This document shows, piece after piece, positions 48,001 through 58,051 of a stretch of 64,000 nt of DNA (position 1 is the first letter of the stretch; each line of letters starts with the position of its first letter). The DNA comes from Penicillus capitatus (Eukaryota; Chlorophyta), in assembly GCA_965649825.1 (NCBI GenBank), contig OZ287698.1, forward strand, positions 1,612,001 to 1,676,000, written 5' to 3'. The notes beneath the pieces are model-generated. The model made no database searches, was not told the DNA's origin, and saw nothing but the letters and a program-made list of their open reading frames with translations. Both the position numbers and the translations under genes were made by a program.

Positions 48001-50163
48001 CGACCTGCCACTCGTGTCGTTTTCTGCTTCCGATTGGTTTCTGGCAAAATGGAAACCGGGGTCCTCGACACGGACAGCTCTGTTTCCTTCGAACCGGGTT
48101 TTCCTGATCTGAGAGCGACACAAGTATTTAGCAGCAGGTAACTTAAAGTCAACAGACGTACTGAGAGCTTGTTTTGCCGCTGTCGATTTGCCTCTGCGAA
48201 GAGACCTCCACCGATCACGGCCGTGTTGTTCGCGAGGATGTTCGAGTAGAATGCTTCGACTACCCTGAAGGACACAGAGGCGGCAGATCTGAGAGCAATG
48301 CCACCTCCTTGATACGCCACGTTGCTGGCGAACAGAGACTGCTGTATGGATATCGTATCTGGGGCATCCAGAACGTAGAGACCGCCGCCAGAGTCACTTG
48401 CAACATTGAAGGTAATGTTGGCATCGAGCAGCGTCATTTCTCCGCACTCAGCACACATGATGGCCCCTCCATAGACGGCACTGTTTTCGTGAAACACATC
48501 GGATCTGCCAAAGCGTCCGTCCCTGTGAAGACCCGACAGACCCCGCGTTCTGAAGTTTGCACTGTTTGTTAACAGGATACCCCCGCCAAGCTTTGCCCTG
48601 TTTCTGTACCAGATAGACGCGTTGGTCTCGAACCTGCCAACGTTCCTCAGGATCACTGCTCCTCCTGCTTCTTCCGCCTGATTATCTTCGAAGAGACAGT
48701 CATTCATGATCAGTCTGCTTTGGTGAAGTGTGACCACGTGGAGAGCACCTCCATGACGCGCTGTGTTGTTATGGAAGGTGCAGCTGTCGAATAGCCAGTC
48801 GTCCAAGTCCTCCGAGCTACACACGAAGTAGACAGCGCCTCCAATGCTGTCTTCATTGTACTGGACCGGAATAGAATCCGGAATGTTGGCCTGGTTCTTC
48901 TCGAAGGTGCAGTTTACAACGAGCATGGAGGAGCCGTTCATACTCGATGATAGAGAACTTTCGACGAGAACAGACTTTATGGCTCCCCCACTTGGGGCCC
49001 GATTGCCCAGAAAGGAAGACCCAGCCACTGAGAGATTCATAACGGAGTTCGTGGAAATAGCACCGCCCCCTTCCGCAGGAAAATTGAAAGTGAAATACTT
49101 CACAAGCTCAATCGGACGGCCGTCACGGCGTGTAATTTCGAACTGTCTTCGTTGTTGCGTCACTGAGTTGTTGAGGAAAATGGAGTCGATGATGTCCACC
49201 ACTGTTCCTGCATCTCTCGCAAAGACGGCTCCTCCATTGGAAAGAGCCCTGTTGCTGTCGAATGTGGAGTTCAAGATCCGCAGCTTGCAGCTGGCACAGT
49301 GAATGCCTCCGCCTTGGTCAGCCTCGTTGTCCTCGAATCTCGAATGCCGAACCTGCACCTCCGGCATCGGTCCACTGCATTCCACGGAAGAACATGGGTG
49401 AATGGTCAGTGTTCCCACTGGCTGCGCGAAGGCATTCGACCCTGTCTGTGTCTTCAGTCCCAGAGTATTTCTCTTGAATGATACCCTCTCAAAGACTGCA
49501 CTGGTTGTCCTGGAAGCATCATCTGGACCGTTCTCCACCACAACGGCCGAAAAGTCTCGACAGTCTTGGAATGTTACATCCGAAATCGTCACATTCGAAG
49601 ACCTGTCGATCAGGAATAGCGCCAAGCGTCAAGAAGGGTAACTAAGTGAAATTGTTTGAAACGTCGAACCGTATGAGGACAGCGCTGTCGTCAGGGGGAC
49701 AAGTAATGACTGTTTGGCCACCTGCGTCGCCGAGGAGTATGACGTTGCGCATACTGATCGTCAGTCTTCTCTTAAACGTGTAACTTCTATTCTCCAACAC
49801 TACGGTTTGTCCGTGACGCAGATTTCGAAACGCCTCCCCCAACGTTATTCCAGAGGTGACTCGGATTCCATCGACTGCGTCCTGAGTCAGATGACGCCCT
49901 AGATAGAATAAACGAAACTCGTTTCAAAAACTGAGTCGACGGTTGTATAGGCCTCAGCTAAAGAGAGGGAGGGAGGGAGAAAACGCAAAGGAAAGGAAGT
50001 AAATTTCAGTTAAACCCTCGCCAATAACGCGGTAAGTGTGACCGAGTCGACCTTTGTTTGAAGTGTCATCTTCAGTGACGTGTCCACTTCCGCGTATGCC
50101 GTGAGCCGTTATCAAAAGTGAGAGAAAAAAGGCAGCAGTAAACTTCATACTTCGACAGAGCAT
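45024..50163 (-). CDS. Large Pmp-repeat, Cys-rich, multi-TM surface protein (receptor-like)
   Basis: Start MKFTAAFFLSLLITAHG (ATG 50163 or 50148) is a signal peptide. An intron leads to an exon containing LRHGQTVVLENRSYTFKRRL. The long exon down to about 48130 encodes a right-handed beta-helix with polymorphic-membrane-protein repeats, e.g. GGGIHCASCKLRILNSTF, NGGAVFARDAG, GGAVYFVCSS, YGGAIMCAECGEMTLL and GGGLYVLDAPDTISI. After further exons comes a Cys-rich EGF/TNFR-like region (ECQPCLVDYYSFNTSSSACS, then CSPGYNGILCGSCEAGYGLS). A C-terminal membrane region of about seven to nine helices follows (FGFFIVIAGCLFMWLR, IAGLVILHLLIIFLLLWIV, TLNALFILFVFFVMFIFFVS), ending in RRRR. Similar Pmp-TM proteins form large families in several algae; roles in adhesion or sensing are inferred. 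100 Ns at 46668-46767 hide part of the Cys-rich region, and about eight introns are present. Confidence 0.8.
46668..46767. other. Assembly gap (100 N)
   Basis: Exactly 100 N, a conventional placeholder for a gap of unknown length. It falls inside the Cys-rich part of the Pmp-TM gene. Confidence 0.99.
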
Positions 50164-50890
50164 TGGTTATCCCAGCGATTCACCAGAGAGTAAGAGGCGG
50201 GAGAAAGAAGAATGAAAACAATTTGCAACGGGGGTTATGCGTATCCGACGCTGCTATCGCATTGGCTTAATTTTCCCGAGCCGCATTAACGTGGCAGTTG
50301 GCATCGTCATTTGGCGGTCACTTTACGCTTTTGAGGAACCATTTTCCGTTCACGTACGTACAGAGATGAAATGAAGTAAGCATTAAATCCCACTCATGAC
50401 AGACCCTGACCTTGACGTGACGTTTGACTGGTTGATTGCCGCGGCTGTAGCAGTCCATTTTGAAACACTTGACTTCTTGTCTTTTCATCGTTGCTTCGCG
50501 TTTGCTTTCCCTTCGCACGTATTCTCCTCAGTCCAAGTTATTGCTCTCAAGTGTCCTTTCCATAGTTCCTGTCGGCCAGGCGCTCCGAGGCGCCGCAACA
50601 GAAGACGGGTCCTGAACACAATCGACAGCCATTAAACTCTGGCTGAACGAAGACCCATGTCTTCAAATTCAGAAAGAGGGAGAGGCAATTCAATTTGAGT
50701 ACAGGATTCATGAAGTAAGAGAATACTCTCGTGGCCCACGGAACACCGCCCCAGATCTGACCACAGGGCTTCCTCGCAATGATAGCGCTAACAGCCCCTC
50801 GTGATCCCCCGGAACTGAATGAAGATAGGACCAAGATAAACAGACCCCCTCCGCTTGGCAGCCCTGGATCTCACCAGACCATGTTCGATC
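50164..50890. other. Intergenic / 5' flank of the LINE
   Basis: About 725 bp without a supported gene. The last 250 bp may already be LINE 5' UTR, but I see no boundary or target duplication. Confidence 0.35.
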
Positions 50891-53317
50891 GCCGTTCAAA
50901 GCATGACAAATAAACATGCACAACAGCCAAAGCGCACTGGACATCCTGACGAAGCATCTAGAAGACGATTAACATGTGCAAGTAGTGGCGATCAGCGAAC
51001 CGCCATGGTTTCTCCGACGTGGTGGGACAATACCACGGTTCCGCAACATCCAAGCACTGGCACCTAAAGAAGAGACAACCCTTGCACTACTCCTCGTGCG
51101 GGAGGACCTCATGGTGACGCAGATCCCAGTGGACTGCGAGCGATTCGCGGCGGCAAAGCTGGAACTGGAAGGGAGACAACAGTTCACAGTGGCATCAGCT
51201 TACATACAGCCTGAATCTGGCTGGACTTGGGTGGTCTGCACTCCGGAGCTGGCTTGAGGCATATTTCAGCCGGGAAGACACCACCTGCCTCCGTCAGATG
51301 TGGCTGACGGGAGACTTCAACTCCCGGCATTCGCTGTGGGGACCTCCGTCGTTACCGATCACCAATGTGACCGAAAACCTTATAGCCACAATGGATGACC
51401 TGAGTTTCCGGCTTCTCAATCGTTTCCCCTCTCCACCCACGTTCTCGAGCCCTTCGGGTTAAAGCCACATTGACCTATCCTGGGGCAGGAATGTCCCCCC
51501 TGCAGCACCTGGCATGCACGTTTGGACCTCGAGTCTTTCTCGGACCACCACATCGTGGAAACACAATTCCACGCCTTGAGACGCCGGAAGTGGAGACAAG
51601 CTCAGTGGGATAAAATCGAGGAAGCATTTGAGAAACAGGCCTCACACTGGGTGTCACAGATCGCGTTGCAAGAGACAACCAGCACAGCGGCCTCTGAAAA
51701 CCAGGTCAAAGCACTTGAAGAAGCAATCAAGAAAGCAGCCCTCCGGTGGGTCCCCCTCTCCAGATCGTCTTCGGCCAGGAAACACTGATGGACCGACCAC
51801 CTCACTGATCTGCACAAGAAACTTAGGCGTGCGAAACGTCGCGGAGAACGGCACCGAAGCCAATTTAGACACATGCCCGAATGTCACGCCGAAGACATCG
51901 CTGCTGCTAGAAATCCGCTCCGCTCCGAAATTCAAAAGCGCAAACGCGAGGCCTGGAGAGAGTTCCTGGTGGAGAACAGCGGCTGTACCAAAGACCTTTG
52001 GTCAACCTACAAACGGCTGACGAAACCTGCTAAGACACAGCCGATAGTATTCATCACCACGGAAGAAGACGGCATCGTTGAAGACCCGGAAACAATCAGC
52101 AAAAAGCTCTTCGCAAAATTTTTCCCGGATGGCCCCAACCTCACCTGAAAAGGGACAAACCAGGAAGAGGCAGGACCTGTCCCCCTGTCTCGGTAGCAGA
52201 AGCGCAAGACGCCTTTCTGACAGGAAGACCGTATGCGGCGCCTGGTCCTGACGGCTTACTCAAAGCTGCCATCTCTCGAGCGTTCCGACATGCCCCAAAA
52301 ACCTTCGCTCAACTAGCCGAGACCAGCCTGCGCATGGGTTTCCTACCAGCTACCTGGCAGCGCTCCGATATGGTCTGCATCCCGAAGAAGCTCAATCCGC
52401 AAAACTCGCTGTCCTGCTTACGGCCGATCAGCTTAATCGGTACACTTGCTGAGAGTGTCCACCAGCTAGTTCACCAACGGCCGGCATGGTTTGTCGAAGG
52501 GCAACTACGCTTGTCCCCCGTCAGTTTGGATTCCGTGCGGGCCGCGGCACGGAGGAAGCTCTTGTATCCGCAACGGAGTTCGTGGAAAAGAACCTTCAGC
52601 AACAGCGCACAATATATGGCATAACACTAGATGTCAAGGCGGCTTTTGATTCCATCCACCCAAAGGCAGTCCTGGACACGCTCGTATCGTGGGACACGCC
52701 CGGCTACTTGATCCGGTGGATCGCCAGTTTCTTTGAGAACCGTGTTGCAACCATCGAACTGGAAGGAGGAAGATACAGGCATCAACCAAGGATGGGCACT
52801 CCGCAAGGAAGTCCCCTATCACCGCTCCTCTTTTGCATAGGGATCAATTCGCTCCTGAACTTGCCTCTAATGCCCAGAACGCACATACAGGCATACGCGG
52901 ACGATCTGTTACTGTTAGGGACGGCTGATTCAGAGAGAACAATTCAACACAAGCTGCAGCACTGGACTCTCCGGATGAGGAAGCCCGCCGTAAATGCCTA
53001 CTGTTCGCGTCCAACAAATGCTACCAAATCAGATTCACCCAGAGAATGTACAAATCCGATACACTGCCCCCTCTTCATTAGCGGCCGTGTACTCCTCAAA
53101 TAGAAAGCGGTGCTATATCTTGGAGTTTGGCTGGACGAGACGCTCTCATGGGCACCACAGGTGCATCACGCAGCGAAGAAGGTCAGAGCTAGACTGGACC
53201 AAATTCGCCGTTTCACGGTACCCTTCTGGGGAATGCTACCAGAAGCGGTAGAAAAGCTCATCAAGCGAGCAATAGAACCGGCGGCGTACTACGGAGCGGT
53301 AGTCTGGCAAAGAGCAG
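50891..53317 (+). mobile_element. LINE (Jockey/R1/I-like) retrotransposon, degenerate, 5' section
   Basis: The endonuclease starts near 50911 (NMHNSQSALDILTKHLEDD), then VVAISEPPWFLRRGG, LLLVREDLMVTQIPVDCERF, FTVASAYIQPES and the DNase-I-fold motif GDFNSRHSLWGPP, ending SHIDLSWG. The reverse transcriptase follows: RQFGFRAGRGTEEAL, GITLDVKAAFDSIHPKAVLD (motif A), MGTPQGSPLSPLLFC (motif B) and IQAYADDLLLLG (catalytic YADD), then YLGVWLDETLSW. An in-frame TAA near 50971 and several frame changes show that the copy is dead. The apurinic endonuclease plus RT order and motif wording fit the Jockey/R1/I group. It is split at 53317/53318 by a gag-only LTR element and resumes at 55115. Confidence 0.85.
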
Positions 53318-53322
53318 CATAT

Positions 53323-53569
53323 TGTCGCCGGTCGGGTCGGACAGAAAATACCAACAGCGGAAGACTTTCTTCGTTTACAGAGCAAGGGCAAAGTAACGTG
53401 CAGATTGTCCATTAAGTACCCCCGTGGCGACGTGACATGCCTAGGCAGGTGAGTCACCCTTGCGCCAGAACCAGAGGATAGCGCCTCAGGTGAGTCAACC
53501 TGCGTCCCCCCAAACGGTGAACCCCTCAGAAACGAGGCAGTCACATCGCCAAGCCAGATCTTGGCGACA
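53323..53569 (-). repeat. LTR of gag-only element 1 (3' LTR in gag orientation)
   Basis: 247 bp, TG...CA ends with 7-bp terminal inverted repeats TGTCGCC/GGCGACA. In gag orientation it carries GGGGGTACTTAATGG, a TATA-like box, and GCTCTGTAAACGAAG downstream of it. Confidence 0.93.
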
Positions 53570-53629
53570 CCACGCTTCCCGCCAAACTCCGAAAACCGAA
53601 AAAAGACCCCGCGAAGAAACACAATTAAA

Positions 53630-54709
53630 TCAGTCGAACCCCGAGGTGAATGTTCGTCTGAAAACTGAGAAAATGCTCCATCCTGATTCTGTATTTGCTT
53701 CGTGCGACCCCTCCGCTCTCTGATGCGTATCCGATGTCGTCGGATCCGCTGACGCAACCGTATCAGTCCGCGTTTGCGGACAATCCTTGGCCAGATGCCC
53801 CTTGCATCGGCACATGTAGCACAAACGACCGCGCTTGATGGCACCTCCGCCATCATCTGCCGCGTCGGTCGTTTTCGCTCTTCGGCGCCGTTGCGGGTAC
53901 CGTCCGATGTCGTGTAGCACTCGCTTCATTTGCTGCAGCGTTTTCGAACTTCGCCGCCCTTCCACTGGTCTAGTCATCATCGCCTCAGCTGCCGTCTTTA
54001 CATCCATCTGTAGCGTCTTCACCTCGGCACCCAACGACTGTAGACATGGCACCAAATCAGGTGCCGAAATAAACTTTCTTTTCGCCTCTGTGAAGGCGGT
54101 CTCTGTCTTTCTAAGCTTCTCGTGGATAGCAGAGGCTTCTACGCGTGCCTCGTGCGCATCCTGCTGTGCCTTGACGACACCTTGTTTTGCCTCAGCAATA
54201 TCCTTCTGCAGCTGCGAGTTGACGGCCTTGATCCGCTCGCTTTCTGCCGTTGCCTCAGCACATGCTCTTCGCGCCTCAGACACGTTTTGCTGCTCACGCT
54301 GTAGGACCCTTTCCTTTCCTTCGCGAAAACTCTGCTTCGCCTCAGAGGCCCCCTTTCGCTCGACCCGCAACTGCTGCCGCAGTTGCTCGTTCTCTGCGTC
54401 TAGGGTCGCCACCCGCTGGCGTAACTGCTCATTCTCCTCCCGCAGTCTTTGTCGCTCTTGAAGCCTCGGGCAGACGTACTGCAAGAACGCCTTCGCTTCC
54501 TGTTCCCCGACCAGAAACTGATCCGTCCCACGCCAGGAAGCGACGATTTCCGGCCGTATCCGCACCCTAGCATACCACAAGGTACCAGGGTACAGACCCG
54601 CGTCCTCCTCCAATTCGCTGAGTAAAGTCGGCCCAACAGCGTGGACACTAAAAACCCCTCCTCCAAGTGACCCCTGCTCCGCTCCCCTTTCTCTTCTTGT
54701 TCGACTCAT
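53630..54709 (-). CDS. Gag polyprotein with CCHC zinc knuckle (element 1)
   Basis: An intact 359-residue frame (ATG 54709). A roughly 100-residue N-terminal domain is followed by a long coiled coil (LREENEQLRQRVATLDAENE and onward). Then come the conserved block ISAPDLVPCLQSLGAEVKTL and SSKTLQQMKRVLHDIGRYPQ, a basic stretch and the zinc knuckle CYMCRCKGHLAKDC (C-x2-C-x4-H-x4-C). The protein ends SGWSIFSVFRRTFTSGFD. It would form the capsid-like particle that packages element RNA; replication enzymes must come from an autonomous partner elsewhere. The same conserved blocks occur in element 2 at 58698-59726. Confidence 0.88.
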   Translation of the reverse strand: MSRTRRERGAEQGSLGGGVFSVHAVGPTLLSELEEDAGLYPGTLWYARVRIRPEIVASWRGTDQFLVGEQEAKAFLQYVCPRLQERQRLREENEQLRQRVATLDAENEQLRQQLRVERKGASEAKQSFREGKERVLQREQQNVSEARRACAEATAESERIKAVNSQLQKDIAEAKQGVVKAQQDAHEARVEASAIHEKLRKTETAFTEAKRKFISAPDLVPCLQSLGAEVKTLQMDVKTAAEAMMTRPVEGRRSSKTLQQMKRVLHDIGRYPQRRRRAKTTDAADDGGGAIKRGRLCYMCRCKGHLAKDCPQTRTDTVASADPTTSDTHQRAEGSHEANTESGWSIFSVFRRTFTSGFD

Positions 54710-54862
54710 CCCTTGACCGTCGTCCCTTGAAGCTTCCTCGTGTCTAGCCCTCTAGACAGGACTCAACCTCCACCAAGGAAGGCGCAACGCACAGAGCGAA
54801 TGCGCAACGTCACGTAGACGGAGCTTCAAACAAAGGAACGTCACCGACGCTCCGAAACCACT

Positions 54863-55109
54863 TGTCGCCGGTCGGGTCGGACAGAAAATACCAACAGCGG
54901 AAGTCTTTCTTCGTTTACAGAGCAAGGGCAAAGTAACGTGCAGATTGTCCATTAAGTACCCCCGTGGCGACGTGACATGCCTAGGCAGGTGAGTCACCCT
55001 TGCGCCAGAACCAGAGGATAGCGCCTCAGGTGAGTCAACCTGCGTCCCCCCAAACGGTGAACCCCTCAGAAACGAGGCAGTCACATCGCCAAGCCAGATC
55101 TTGGCGACA
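54863..55109 (-). repeat. LTR of gag-only element 1 (5' LTR in gag orientation)
   Basis: 247 bp, the same as 53323-53569 except for one base noticed (AAGTCT here, AAGACT there). The primer-binding site lies just inside it at about 54849-54860. Confidence 0.93.
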
Positions 55110-55114
55110 CATAT

Positions 55115-55243
55115 AACGAGAGGAGACTGGCCCCCTAGAGAAAGCGATGAAACAAGCATGCCTCCTTCTGGCAGGCACTTTCTTCATCCTCGTCTCCCTT
55201 GCCATGATAGCTGTGGACGTCGACCGGTGTTTTGTTAAGACGT
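55115..55243 (+). mobile_element. LINE continuation downstream of element 1
   Basis: Removing element 1 rejoins VVWQRAA with YNERRLAP. After a one-base shift in a C5 run, LEKAMKQACLLLAG follows, the LINE C-terminal wording (LEKxQRxALLxxxG). Homology fades before the solo LTR at 55244, and no poly-A or LINE 3' end is identified. Confidence 0.65.
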
Positions 55244-55490
55244 TGTCGCCGAGAGATGTGACACTGCCTTGTTCTATGGAGGTCAGCCGTGCGAGGGGGC
55301 GCTGCTTGTCTTGTCAACTGCGTCTTGGGACGTCTTTCTCTGGCCCTGAACACGAGCCGACTCACCATTCTAGAAGGGTTACGTCACCATGCGAGTATAT
55401 AATGAACAGTTTGAATCTTATCTCACCTTCTCCGAACACTGTAACAAGTCTTCTGCTGTTATCGTTTAGCGCGGCACTTCCGCGGTGACA
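55244..55490 (+). repeat. Solo LTR A of the 247-bp family
   Basis: 247 bp beginning TGTCGCC and ending GGTGACA. It aligns along its length with the rc of the element-1 LTR: CTCTGGCCCTGA, GACTCACC, GAGTATATAATGAAC (TATA), then AGTCTTCTGCTGTTATCG. Flanks are GACGT and GCCGT, a 4/5 match as an aged target duplication. It is clearly diverged from element 1, so older. Confidence 0.75.
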
Positions 55491-55499
55491 GCCGTAACG

Positions 55500-55950
55500 C
55501 TAATAATGAGCTCATCTACCTACACTGAGGTCAATCTCCAAGCAACGGGGCGTAGGTTCTCTACACCTTCCCTCCACCTGACAATCCAAACATAGACTCG
55601 CTGCCTTTACATCACAGATTCAGGGATCTTCGAAGAATATTGTTAGGATGGTGGAAGCAGACCAAGGAAGCGACAACATGACAAGAGGCATGATGACAAC
55701 ATGACGGAAATCATGTCATGTTCGATTATAAAAGGGGGTCTTGAAACAAACATTCGATACCTTTTAAAAAGTGTTCACAGTTTTGTTCAAAGAACCAATC
55801 CCTACGCGAAAGAGAATCCTAAGCATATCAATATTCTTTTTTGTTGCTTAATATAGACCCGCGGCTTTGATGTGACATCAGTGAACCCCACCCTATGAAA
55901 GCGTTGTAGATGTACAGTTCTTGTCTTTCGTTGTGTAAGACTTTTGTCAT
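55500..55950 (+). repeat. Left arm of a long, diverged inverted repeat
   Basis: This matches in reverse the stretch 60066-60320. Shared blocks include AATGAGCTCATCTAC, GTAGGTTCTCT.ACCTTCC, ACAGATTC, TTTTGTT.CTTAAT and GCGTTGTAGATGTACAG followed by TCTTGTCTTTCGTT. Insertions in the left arm include one TATA module at 55727. The pair brackets about 4.8 kb. Confidence 0.7.
55727..55735 (+). promoter_or_regulatory. TATA-box module 1
   Basis: TATAAAAGG within ATTATAAAAGGGGGTCTTG, preceded by a CATGATGAC...ATCATGTCATG region. The same arrangement recurs at 56064 and 58427. Confidence 0.6.
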
Positions 55951-56063
55951 GATGATGAAGAGCAGAAGGATGATGGTTCAAGAAATGCCTTATCATCATA
56001 AGAGGCACTGATAGCCAACAGCTATTAATGGCCACTTCACGTCAGTCACATCAAACCCAACAC

Positions 56064-56072
56064 TATAAAAGG
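56064..56072 (+). promoter_or_regulatory. TATA-box module 2, promoter of the 56255 gene
   Basis: TATAAAAGG within ACTATAAAAGGAGGGTTC, preceded by CACGTCAGTCACATC. It lies 190 bp before the ATG at 56255, so transcription would begin near 56095. Confidence 0.65.
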
Positions 56073-56254
56073 AGGGTTCATGTCACATTGATCGTCTTTG
56101 TAAGAAACTTTGTTGCGTCTTCCACCGTCACGCACTTATCTATATCACTTTGCTTTGCATTTCAAAGTTTACTTTCCCCTACGGTTCAAATCATTCCCAT
56201 CAAACGACCTACGCGACAGCGTTCGGTCTCCGGTTTTCGCGAAGAGTGGACGTA

Positions 56255-57124
56255 ATGGACTCGTTCGTTTTCGATGTTTTGACAGAACATGCTTTATACG
56301 GTTTGCGGCGAGACGTCATTGAACGTGAAAAATACGAGATTTTTTTCGAAGCGGTCGCGAATCAAGTTTGTCGTACGGTCTCGAGATGCTTAAGGGGAAC
56401 ATATCCAAGGCATGTGTGCAGGCTTAGCAGGATGGGTATGATAAGCAGGGCGAGTAAGCTGAGTGCTATCGTCCCTCATTTCGGTGAACTCAGGCCGCTT
56501 GTTGCTGGGCCTAGGTATACGCGTATTTGGACCTGGGTCGACTACGCTAACACATTACGTAACGCTTTGGCGATGAACAACTTGGTCGATCTATGTGACA
56601 AAGTCACGTTTTTCAAGATAGTGATGTTCATCAAGTACATGAGGTCCCAGTTCAACGCTCCCATAACAGTGGTGCAGCAACGCACACTAGCTATTCATTT
56701 AATCGAATTCATCTTAAACGACGCGGACGGGCCGGGAGAAGAGGTCGCCGCGGACGGGCCGGGAGAAGAGGTCGCCGCGGACGGGCCGGGAGAAGAGGTC
56801 GCCGCGGACGGGCCGGGAGAAGAGGTCGCCGCGGACGGGCCGGGAGAAGAGGTCGCCGCGGACGGGCCGGGAGAAGAGGTCGCCGCGGACGGGCCGGGAG
56901 AAGAGGTCGCCGCGGACGAGGACGCGGCCGTGGTTATGGAAACGAAAGTGTCGGCGTCTGGAAGCCGCCGTTCAAAACGCCGCAGCCGAGGTTTGTTGTA
57001 CGAAGAGGAATTGTCAAGGGAGAGAGAGGCGAAGCGCCGCTACGGTCTTCGAATCACGCCGGCTCGAGAAGAGCGGCTTGCACTGTTAAAACAAAGAAGA
57101 CGATGTGAAACAAAAGAACAATAG
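56255..57124 (+). CDS. Unrecognised 289-residue protein with seven DGPGEEVAA repeats
   Basis: An intronless frame from ATG 56255. The N-terminal 155 residues are helical and basic (MDSFVFDVLTEHALYGLRRD, TYPRHVCRLSRMGMISRASK, VTFFKIVMFIKYMRSQFNAP) with no motif I recognise. Then seven exact copies of DGPGEEVAA, encoded by identical 27-bp units (about 56726-56914), make an acidic spacer. The C-terminus is strongly basic and charged (RRSKRRSRGLLYEEELSRER), suggesting nucleic-acid binding. The gene has its own TATA box and lies between the arms of the long inverted repeat, so it may be a transposon-encoded protein. No transposase DDE/DDD pattern is evident. Confidence 0.55.
   Translation: MDSFVFDVLTEHALYGLRRDVIEREKYEIFFEAVANQVCRTVSRCLRGTYPRHVCRLSRMGMISRASKLSAIVPHFGELRPLVAGPRYTRIWTWVDYANTLRNALAMNNLVDLCDKVTFFKIVMFIKYMRSQFNAPITVVQQRTLAIHLIEFILNDADGPGEEVAADGPGEEVAADGPGEEVAADGPGEEVAADGPGEEVAADGPGEEVAADGPGEEVAADEDAAVVMETKVSASGSRRSKRRSRGLLYEEELSREREAKRRYGLRITPAREERLALLKQRRRCETKEQ
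56726..56914 (+). repeat. 27-bp coding tandem repeat, 7 copies
   Basis: Seven apparently identical units starting GACGGGCCGGGAGAAGAGG. Sequence identity between copies suggests recent expansion or ongoing homogenisation. Confidence 0.9.
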
Positions 57125-58051
57125 TAAGGTGGATAATTTATCTAAGAGTTCGAGGAAGAGAGATCAAGAAGATAGGTGACCCTTGAAGCAGTCCGGCGTG
57201 AAGTTTAGATTCCGCCGGAGGTTGTGTCCATGTCGTGGAAAAGTCGGGAGATCGTCGACATTGGCGGGTGAGGAGAGAAACCAATATCAGGGTCGACGTG
57301 AGAGGATAAGAATTGGCGATCTAATGCGTTACCTGGTGATGCGTGATGATGGAGCGAATATGGATGGCGAACACGCGGTAAGGGCAAAGCACAACGACCA
57401 AGGAGTGCGAGGAGTAGAAAGTGTGCGGCGATGATGATGGGTTGGTAATTAGGCGTGTTGTGGACCACGTTCCTTGCTCGACCGCTGAGTGGCGACCTAG
57501 AGTTCTGCGACCACCATGGCATGCCGCGCGTTTTTTCTTTTTCCTTCAGTGTCTTCGTACGCAAGGTGGCTTTTCTTTCCTGTATTAAACGCTCGTTTTT
57601 CGTTTCCAGTGAGTGTCGTAGGCCTGTTGTTTTTTTCTTCAATGATGCAAACACACTTCAAGTGTTTGCATGGGTATTTTCTCAAGAGCTGTGGCCAGTG
57701 GCATTTTTGCGTCAGAGTCGCACGAAGCTTTGCTTCGAAAGTAGGCTTAAGAGTGAAAAGGGCGACCTCAGACAATTAGAGAACGACACTATAAGATCTC
57801 CATTTTTGTGCTTATGACTGTTTGCTTAAAGATCGATTGTTCGAGTGCCCGTTTTCCGCGTCGACGCCATGTTTCGTTTTCGAGATGCACTAATATGGGA
57901 GACAGTTACAGCTACTGTCGCCTCCTACGGAGAGAGAGATGTTGGTTTCCATATGGGAGAATAATAGGATGTATTGTACGACACTCTGCCGGGTTCGTCG
58001 AAGGTGGTCAGTTAACTGCCGCGGCGCCAGGGGTTAGCATAAGGAACGAGG
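57125..58051. other. No supported gene; contains a perfect hairpin
   Basis: Open frames at 57183, 57455 and 57808 lack any recognisable domain. ATGCAAACAC and GTGTTTGCAT form a 10-bp stem with a 7-nt loop at 57645-57671. This is probably the interior of the inverted-repeat element. Confidence 0.4.

Larger units (their letters stand above)
53318..55114 (-). mobile_element. Gag-only LTR retrotransposon (TR-GAG type), copy 1, nested in the LINE
   Basis: Two 247-bp LTRs (53323-53569 and 54863-55109) begin TGTCGCC and end GGCGACA and differ at one base that I noticed. The element is flanked by a perfect 5-bp target duplication CATAT (53318-53322 and 55110-55114). The only coding capacity is a gag gene on the minus strand, with no protease, RT or integrase. 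Reading in the gag direction, the primer-binding site two bases after the 5' LTR is TGGTTTCGGAGC, close to the plant initiator-tRNA-Met site TGGTATCAGAGC, and a purine-rich tract (GGCGGGAAGCGTGG) abuts the 3' LTR. This is the layout of terminal-repeat retrotransposons with a GAG domain. Near-identical LTRs imply recent insertion. Confidence 0.93.

Noticed and set aside
53835-54461. 208-codon plus-strand frame across the gag gene
   Set aside because: It is the antisense shadow of the coiled-coil gag; the zinc knuckle and homology to element 2 lie on the minus strand.
53323-55109. The 247-bp direct repeats as a simple segmental duplication
   Set aside because: TG...CA ends, 7-bp terminal inverted repeats, a CATAT target duplication, PBS and gag show that they are LTRs.
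56175-56200. GGTTCAAATCATTCC as a tRNA B-box
   Set aside because: No A-box or foldable cloverleaf lies upstream, and the site is just before a protein start. No tRNA found elsewhere by eye.
57455-57817. 120-codon frame on the plus strand and overlapping minus-strand frames
   Set aside because: Composition is Phe/Ser-rich and random-looking, with no domain and no splice partners; treated as non-coding interior of a repeat.
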